From Methylococcaceae bacterium (GTDB lineage Bacteria > Pseudomonadota > Gammaproteobacteria > Methylococcales > Methylomonadaceae), in contig JAKIUK010000046.1 of NCBI GenBank assembly GCA_021647585.1, positions 1-33,840 of the forward strand: a stretch of 33,840 nucleotides of DNA, in the 5' to 3' direction. Below are positions 29,866 through 33,840 of this stretch, piece by piece (positions within the stretch are counted from its first letter, which is position 1; each line of letters starts with the position of its first letter). The notes below the pieces were generated by a model. It was not told the origin of the DNA, did not search any database, and worked only from the letters and a program-made list of their open reading frames with translations. The position numbers and the translations under genes are program-made.

Positions 29866-31992
29866 ATGATGTCCGCTCAAATAAAAAAAACAGCGCATGG
29901 TGGTTGCCCACATGATTGTCCTGATACTTGCTCTATGGTCTATGAGGTTGAAAATGGCAAATTGATAGGCGTTAAGGGCAACCCCAAACACCCGATGACT
30001 CGCGGTGGGTTATGCGTTAAATTGAATGATTACGAAAAGCGTCATTACCATCCGGATCGTTTGTTATATCCGTTGAGGCGTACTGGACCTAAAGGCAGTA
30101 AGCAATTTGAAAGAATATCTTGGGATGAAGCATTAGATGAAATAACCACTAAATGGAAAGCCATTATTGAAGAATATGGCCCTCATGCCATTATGCCTAA
30201 TAGCTATCTTGGTAACCAGGGACTAGTACATGGCTTAAATGGTGGCGATGCTTTTTTTAATCGTATGGGAGCAACTGTTACCGAGCGTACATTTTGTGGA
30301 GAAGGCTCCTGTACTGCCTGGTTATTATCTGTCGGACCTACTGCGGGAGTTGATCCTGAAAGTTTTATTCACTCTAAATATATCGTTATTTGGGCATGTA
30401 ATTCAGTCAGCACTAACCTGCATCACTGGCACATTGTTAAACAAGCGCAAAAAAAAGGTGCAAAAGTTATCGTTATTGATTCTTTCGCATCAAAAACAGC
30501 GAAAGAAGCCGATTGGCATATTGCTCCTAAACCAGGGACTGATGGCGCTTTAGCGATGGCAATGATCCATACCATTATTGTAGAAGGATTGGTGGATCAA
30601 GATTATGTTGATCATTATACTGTTGGCTATTCTGAATTAGCCGAACGCGCTAAAGAAAGAACACCTGAATGGGCTGAACAAATAACAGGCATCCCAGCTG
30701 AAGATATTCGACAATTTGCCAGAGAATATGCGACTACACCCCCAGCTGCTATTCGACTTGGCGTTGCGTTAGAAAGGAGTTATGGTGGCGGACAGGCTAT
30801 TAGGGCAGTGAGCTGCCTTCCCGCTTTAATTGGCGCTTGGCGACATGTGGGTGGAGGTGCACTTCAGTTTCCAGTGTGGGAGCATCCGTATAAATTTGAT
30901 GTTATTAGTCGCCCTGATTTAATTCCAGAAGGCACACCTGTTGTTAATAATCTTCAGTTAGGCCGAATACTCACTGGTGAAATAAAACTTGATACACCGA
31001 TTAAATCCATGATGTGCTGGAATACTAATCCTGTGACCCAAGCGCCTGAAACAGACAAAATTATCGAAGGTTTAAAACGCGAAGACCTGTTTATGGTGTC
31101 AGCGGAACATTTTCTCTCTGATACTGCAGCCTATGCCGATATTGTGTTACCTGCATCAATGGGCGCGGAAATGGAGGATATGGTGCTCTCATGGGGGCAT
31201 CTCTATCTTACATACAATGAGAAATGTATCGACTCACCCGGTGAAGCAGTTCCGAATAATGAAATTTTTCGGCGCCTGGCTAACCGAATGGGCTATGAAG
31301 AAGAGAATTTTACATGGACAGATAGTGAATGTCTTGAAAATTATGTAGACTGGGATTCACCTGCTTGCGATGGTATTGATTTGGCTTACATGCGAGAACA
31401 TGGTTTTGCTCGATTAACAGTGGGCAGCAGAGATGATCGAGCGCCCCATAAAGAAGGTAATTTTCCAACACCGTCGGGGAAATGTGAATTTAAATTAGAT
31501 GGCGCCACCAATTTTGTTGCAGGCCCATTTCGTCAAATGTATGAAGGTTTTCAATCTGGTGAATTGTTAGACGATCTACCTGATTATCTCGCGTCAAGAG
31601 AAACAGCAGAAAGCAATCCTGAATTGGCTGAAAAGTACCCTTTGAATATTATTTCACCCAAAAGTCATGGGTTTTTGAATTCTTGTTACGCTAATATGGA
31701 TCATAAAATCAAAGGGCAAGGAGAACAATTTGTTTTGATTAATGCAGTTGATGCAAATGCTCGTGCTATTAAACAGGGTGATAAGGTGCGAGTTTTTAAT
31801 GACCGTGGAGCATTTGAAGGCGACGCCAGAATTACCGCTGATGTGAATGCAGGTATTATTGTTGCAACATTAGGCTATTGGCGACAGTTAAATAAAGGTA
31901 CTGTAAATTGTATTAGTTCCGCAGAATTTGTCGATATGGGACATGCACCAACATTCTCGGATAACTTAGTTCAAATAGAATTAGTCAGCTAA
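29866..31992 (+). CDS. Molybdopterin (bis-MGD) oxidoreductase, cytoplasmic
   Basis: 708 aa, DMSO-reductase superfamily. The N-terminal iron-sulfur ligands are Cys14, Cys18, Cys22 (GGCPHDCPDTC) and Cys50 (GGLCVKLNDY), a complete [4Fe-4S] site. The Mo ligand is probably within TFCGEGSC (Cys144, Ser148 or Cys149). Later segments include WACNSVSTNLHHW, the GGG of HVGGGALQFP, CWNTNPVTQ, SDTAAYADIVLPA and a C-terminal dinucleotide-binding domain (about 590-705). No Tat signal, so it should be cytoplasmic. Ribosome site TAGGAATTT before ATG. No electron-transfer subunit is adjacent. Closest to the broadly annotated BisC/formate dehydrogenase-like group; substrate not assignable. Confidence 0.88.
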   Translation: MMSAQIKKTAHGGCPHDCPDTCSMVYEVENGKLIGVKGNPKHPMTRGGLCVKLNDYEKRHYHPDRLLYPLRRTGPKGSKQFERISWDEALDEITTKWKAIIEEYGPHAIMPNSYLGNQGLVHGLNGGDAFFNRMGATVTERTFCGEGSCTAWLLSVGPTAGVDPESFIHSKYIVIWACNSVSTNLHHWHIVKQAQKKGAKVIVIDSFASKTAKEADWHIAPKPGTDGALAMAMIHTIIVEGLVDQDYVDHYTVGYSELAERAKERTPEWAEQITGIPAEDIRQFAREYATTPPAAIRLGVALERSYGGGQAIRAVSCLPALIGAWRHVGGGALQFPVWEHPYKFDVISRPDLIPEGTPVVNNLQLGRILTGEIKLDTPIKSMMCWNTNPVTQAPETDKIIEGLKREDLFMVSAEHFLSDTAAYADIVLPASMGAEMEDMVLSWGHLYLTYNEKCIDSPGEAVPNNEIFRRLANRMGYEEENFTWTDSECLENYVDWDSPACDGIDLAYMREHGFARLTVGSRDDRAPHKEGNFPTPSGKCEFKLDGATNFVAGPFRQMYEGFQSGELLDDLPDYLASRETAESNPELAEKYPLNIISPKSHGFLNSCYANMDHKIKGQGEQFVLINAVDANARAIKQGDKVRVFNDRGAFEGDARITADVNAGIIVATLGYWRQLNKGTVNCISSAEFVDMGHAPTFSDNLVQIELVS

Positions 31993-32101
31993 GAAGTGAG
32001 GATTTAATAAGTTCTGAGAGTTTGACGCAGGATTTTGTGTGCATAGGATTAGTAATAAAATAGCTACAAACATGATTTAGTCTTATTCTACTTGTTTTAT
32101 T

Positions 32102-32120
32102 TTTTCAAGTTGGCTGACCC
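32102..32120 (+). repeat. 19-bp direct repeat (copy 2 of 2)
   Basis: TTTTCAAGTTGGCTGACCC, identical to 4144-4162. It lies in the 247-bp spacer between the oxidoreductase and the second accessory patch; no other feature was found in 31993-32239. Confidence 0.6.
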
Positions 32121-32239
32121 TTTGGTCTCCTTTAGTCTCGGTCGATTTGGGATAATGGATTGGTCACCGCCACCTTTTCGTGTTATTTGCCCTTCCGTTG
32201 TTGATGCTATTTTGCTATCAAATACTTTTGGTGTGTTGT

Positions 32240-32695
32240 TTATAGGTTAAGTCTTAAGCTAAAGCCTTCAAATGTTAATTCTGAATACTCTTTTTTCCTT
32301 CCTTGCGGATCAATTTCTATGAACTTATTGTCTTCAACCACTTCATACCTGTTGTCTTTAATGAAAAAAATTTCGAATACATTTATAGAGAACAGGGTAA
32401 TTTTAAATTCTGAGTAGTTTTCCCTGAAGTTATAGTGGTTCTGGAGTGGCCCGATCGTACCCTTAACTAGAGAGTATTCCAAAACACAAGCATCAAGAAA
32501 GAAACTAATTTCTGTTTTTGAGTTTTGGTTTTCAAATACAATAAAGTGCTTAATATTTGGATCATTCGCTATGTACCTAGTCACTCCATCCGAAATAACA
32601 GAAGCCTTTGTGCCTAGAGTATTAATACATTCTAGACCTTTTTCTTCAAAGGAATTAATAATCGACTTAATTTGTTCTACAGAATATTTTTTCAT
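32240..32695 (-). CDS. Hypothetical immunity-like protein, 151 aa
   Basis: No family recognised. Soluble, beta-rich by pattern (FIVFENQNSKTEISFFLDACVLE, LFSINVFEIFFIKDNRYEVVED). Its ATG overlaps the TGA of the toxin-like scrap upstream by 2 nt (AATGA), the coupling seen in toxin-immunity modules. AT-rich compared with the neighbouring oxidoreductase. Immunity function is inferred from this coupling. Confidence 0.65.
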   Translation of the reverse strand: MKKYSVEQIKSIINSFEEKGLECINTLGTKASVISDGVTRYIANDPNIKHFIVFENQNSKTEISFFLDACVLEYSLVKGTIGPLQNHYNFRENYSEFKITLFSINVFEIFFIKDNRYEVVEDNKFIEIDPQGRKKEYSELTFEGFSLRLNL

Positions 32696-32820
32696 TTTAT
32701 AGTCTCAACTGAAGAGTAACTCGCATTTGGGTTGAACAATTGAGTTTCACCACCAGGAATAATCTTATCACCTCCATTCCAGTCTTCTATATTTGCTGCT
32801 GAACTTTTTATGTTGGGGCT
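32692..32820 (-). pseudogene. C-terminal scrap of a polymorphic toxin
   Basis: A minus-strand frame without its own start reads SPNIKSSAANIEDWNGGDK, then IIPGGETQLFNPNASYSSVE and ends TIK-stop. The TGA overlaps the ATG of the 151-aa gene. Upstream, the frame runs into a degenerate REP at 32812-32840. It appears to be the displaced tail of a toxin left with its immunity gene. Confidence 0.5.
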
Positions 32821-32841
32821 CCTGTCGTCACCCTAACCGTG
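32812..32841 (-). repeat. Degenerate REP-like sequence
   Basis: GTTGGGGCTCCTGTCGTCACCCTAAC matches the layout of the REP at 33403-33432 (GTTGGGATTCCTATCGTCAT...) at most positions, but the stem has a mismatch and the GTAG foot is CACG. It lies exactly at the 5' edge of the toxin scrap. Confidence 0.45.
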
Positions 32842-32863
32842 CTGGCTAACCCCACGAATTTAA

Positions 32864-33196
32864 CTACTCAAGAGTCAAATGATAATTATTAGGAGAACGC
32901 CAACTAATTTTTGTATACTTTCCAGTTAATAACCCGGAATCCCTTAAATATTCAAAAACTTCTGCTGGACACCATTCTTTTCCAGCAGAAAAGTATACAT
33001 CCAAGTCACGTAAAGCTTCAAAAGTTTTTGATTTTTTTGATTCATCTTGAACTTCAAGAAAATAGTCTGAACAATTTGAGTCAAAAACAAAGCCTAATTT
33101 AGATACTTCTGTCAAAAGAGAATTATCCAATACTTTTATTCGGATTAAATTTCCATCTGCTTTTGTAACAAATGCTTTTGTTATCTCTTGATTCAT
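32864..33196 (-). CDS. Hypothetical immunity-like protein, 110 aa
   Basis: No recognised family. Residues 1-60 alternate beta strands (AFVTKADGNLIRIKVLDNS), then FEALRDLDVYFSAGKEWCPAEVFEYLRDSGLL. No signal or membrane segment. The ATG overlaps the stop of the toxin scrap upstream by 2 nt, again an AATGA junction. Role inferred from this arrangement only. Confidence 0.65.
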   Translation of the reverse strand: MNQEITKAFVTKADGNLIRIKVLDNSLLTEVSKLGFVFDSNCSDYFLEVQDESKKSKTFEALRDLDVYFSAGKEWCPAEVFEYLRDSGLLTGKYTKISWRSPNNYHLTLE

Positions 33197-33339
33197 TTAA
33201 TTATTACCTCCATTAAAGTTGTAACTTTATCAGTATCAATTGTAGAAATTGAGTTTATCACTATTTCTGGGGCTCCTCCTGGTAAATGCCTACCTGGCCC
33301 TAAGAACAATTGATTACCTTCTAATGGGCTTCTAGGCAT
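33193..33339 (-). pseudogene. C-terminal scrap of a second polymorphic toxin
   Basis: From an in-frame ATG (33337-33339) the minus strand encodes MPRSPLEGNQLFLGPGRH, then LPGGAPEIVINSISTIDTDK, VTTLMEVIIK and TGA. The LGPGRHLPGG segment looks like part of a toxin tail rather than a gene start. The REP at 33352 begins 13 bp upstream of this ATG. The stop overlaps the next gene's ATG. It could also be expressed as a 48-aa peptide. Confidence 0.5.
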
Positions 33340-33351
33340 TTGCTCAGCTCA

Positions 33352-33432
33352 GTAGGTTGGGTTAAGGGACGAAACCCAACATATTTTCGTAATTGCAATA
33401 ATGTTGGGATTCCTATCGTCATCCCAATCTAC
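33352..33432. repeat. REPIN: inverted pair of GTAG-type REPs
   Basis: Left REP: GTAG (33352-33355) with stem GTTGGGTT/AACCCAAC (33356-33363, 33373-33380). Right REP on the minus strand: CTAC at 33429-33432, stem TTGGGAT/ATCCCAA (33404-33410, 33421-33427). The 81-bp GTAG...CTAC unit is the classic RAYT-dependent doublet and belongs to the same family as the REP at 4524. Confidence 0.75.
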
Positions 33433-33544
33433 CGTGCTTCCAATATTTCCTTTGATGTTGCACCTTTCAGATTAGAAAAATCTCCTACTTTTCGAAGTGG
33501 CCTTGTATTCTTCACCCCATTTATTTCTCAGCCATCAGAACGAC

Positions 33545-33568
33545 AAAACCCCGTAAAAACGAGGTTTT
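33545..33568 (-). terminator. Intrinsic terminator for the minus-strand toxin fragment
   Basis: AAAACCCCG (33545-33553) pairs with CGAGGTTTT (33560-33568), one C-A mismatch, and on the minus strand runs out into GGGGTTTTG. It is similar to the hairpin at 4566-4590 behind the intact toxin-immunity pair. The remaining bases 33433-33641 show no gene. Confidence 0.5.
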
Positions 33569-33641
33569 ATTTAAGTTGATGTCGGAAAACGCTTTGCTAT
33601 TCCAACTTGCACACCTGGCTTACACACTACCGCGCTACAGG

Positions 33642-33719
33642 TTAGCAGAACATTTTTAGTCCAGCTTTAGGTGTCTTATAAGGAATTTTTATTCTTTCTC
33701 CTTTGTAATTAAATGTCAT
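33642..33719 (-). pseudogene. Truncated downstream partner of the edge toxin, 25 codons
   Basis: ATG at 33717-33719 with an internal start-like context 3 nt after the toxin stop gives MTFNYKGERIKIPYKTPKAG then LKMFC and TAA. It is placed like an immunity gene but is far too short, so it is probably the stub of one. No family recognised. Confidence 0.35.
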
Positions 33720-33722
33720 GTT

Positions 33723-33840
33723 TCACCACGTTGTACCATGATTTTTTAAAAGGTCAGCCTGAAACATATCAGGTGATATTCTAAAAATTTCTGGATTTAT
33801 TCTATACCAGTATTGAACAGCTTCAAAGGGAGTTCTAACC
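33723..33840 (-). CDS. Toxin C-terminus, cut by window edge
   Basis: The minus strand enters the window in frame and reads VRTPFEAVQYWYRINPEIF, then RISPDMFQADLLKNHGTTW and TGA. The PFEAVQYWYR...P segment resembles C-terminal tails of secreted polymorphic toxins. The rest of the gene lies outside the window. A short stub follows where the immunity gene would be. Confidence 0.5.
   Translation of the reverse strand, partial: VRTPFEAVQYWYRINPEIFRISPDMFQADLLKNHGTTW

Noticed and set aside
32911..33102. 63-aa plus frame in the second accessory patch
   Set aside because: Antisense to the 110-aa gene, no start signal.
33340..33579. 79-aa plus frame
   Set aside because: Covers the REPIN and terminator hairpin; no independent coding support.

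Overview
The window looks like a stretch of chromosome from an AT-rich gammaproteobacterium. Evidence: the lptM-lysA-dapF-DUF484-xerC block, RdgC, DarP (YjgA), ApaG/ApaH, Mpl, and a Braun-type alanine-rich lipoprotein beside two L,D-transpeptidases. The repeat landscape and several small proteins recall Methylococcales-type methanotrophs, but no methane-oxidation gene is present, so that placement is only inference. I saw no tRNA, rRNA, CRISPR array, prophage or plasmid origin.

Layout. 0-0.6 kb: the edge of an insertion sequence and a conserved small protein. 0.6-4.1 kb: ankyrin protein plus mpl (minus), then apaG-apaH (plus). 4.1-6.2 kb: accessory patch with a RAYT remnant, a REP, and a polymorphic toxin with its probable immunity gene. 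6.3-10.9 kb: folA, an M23 endopeptidase, a YchJ-type SEC-C protein, a small RRM protein, gmk and yicC. 11.0-14.5 kb: a Ser/Thr kinase, then rph-rdgB and a NahK-like kinase. 14.6-18.3 kb: pgm and a cell-wall group of L,D-transpeptidase, Lpp-like lipoprotein and LysM-L,D-transpeptidase. 18.3-23.3 kb: rdgC, a hypoxanthine/uracil-DNA glycosylase, darP, dinB and two conserved membrane proteins. 23.3-27.7 kb: xerC, DUF484, dapF, lysA and lptM. 27.7-32 kb: TRAP membrane subunits (dctM, dctQ) and a divergent cytoplasmic molybdopterin oxidoreductase. 32.2-33.8 kb: a second accessory patch of small immunity-like genes and toxin C-terminal scraps separated by REPs, continuing past the window end.

The most unusual signal is in the spacers. 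Four elements of 150-196 bp (2590-2741, 7917-8112, 9840-9998, 26143-26306) each look able to fold along most of their length into one long hairpin. They use three different arm sequences but share nearly the same apex, CRCATAG-N4/5-CTACGYAAC, sitting on a stem whose bases differ between copies while pairing is kept. A fifth copy (8168-8248) has lost its apex and abuts ychJ. Separately, REPs with the GTAG foot occur singly and as two inverted pairs (REPINs). One REPIN is split by a palindromic element with CTAG at both ends, and the other lies between toxin scraps. A truncated RAYT gene sits next to the single REP.

Functionally, the core genes cover peptidoglycan recycling and lysine/DAP synthesis (mpl, dapF, lysA), lipoprotein-wall linkage, nucleotide hygiene (rdgB, apaH, gmk, folA), RNA trimming (rph, yicC) and DNA repair/recombination (rdgC, dinB, glycosylase, xerC). 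The two accessory patches hold inter-bacterial competition genes.
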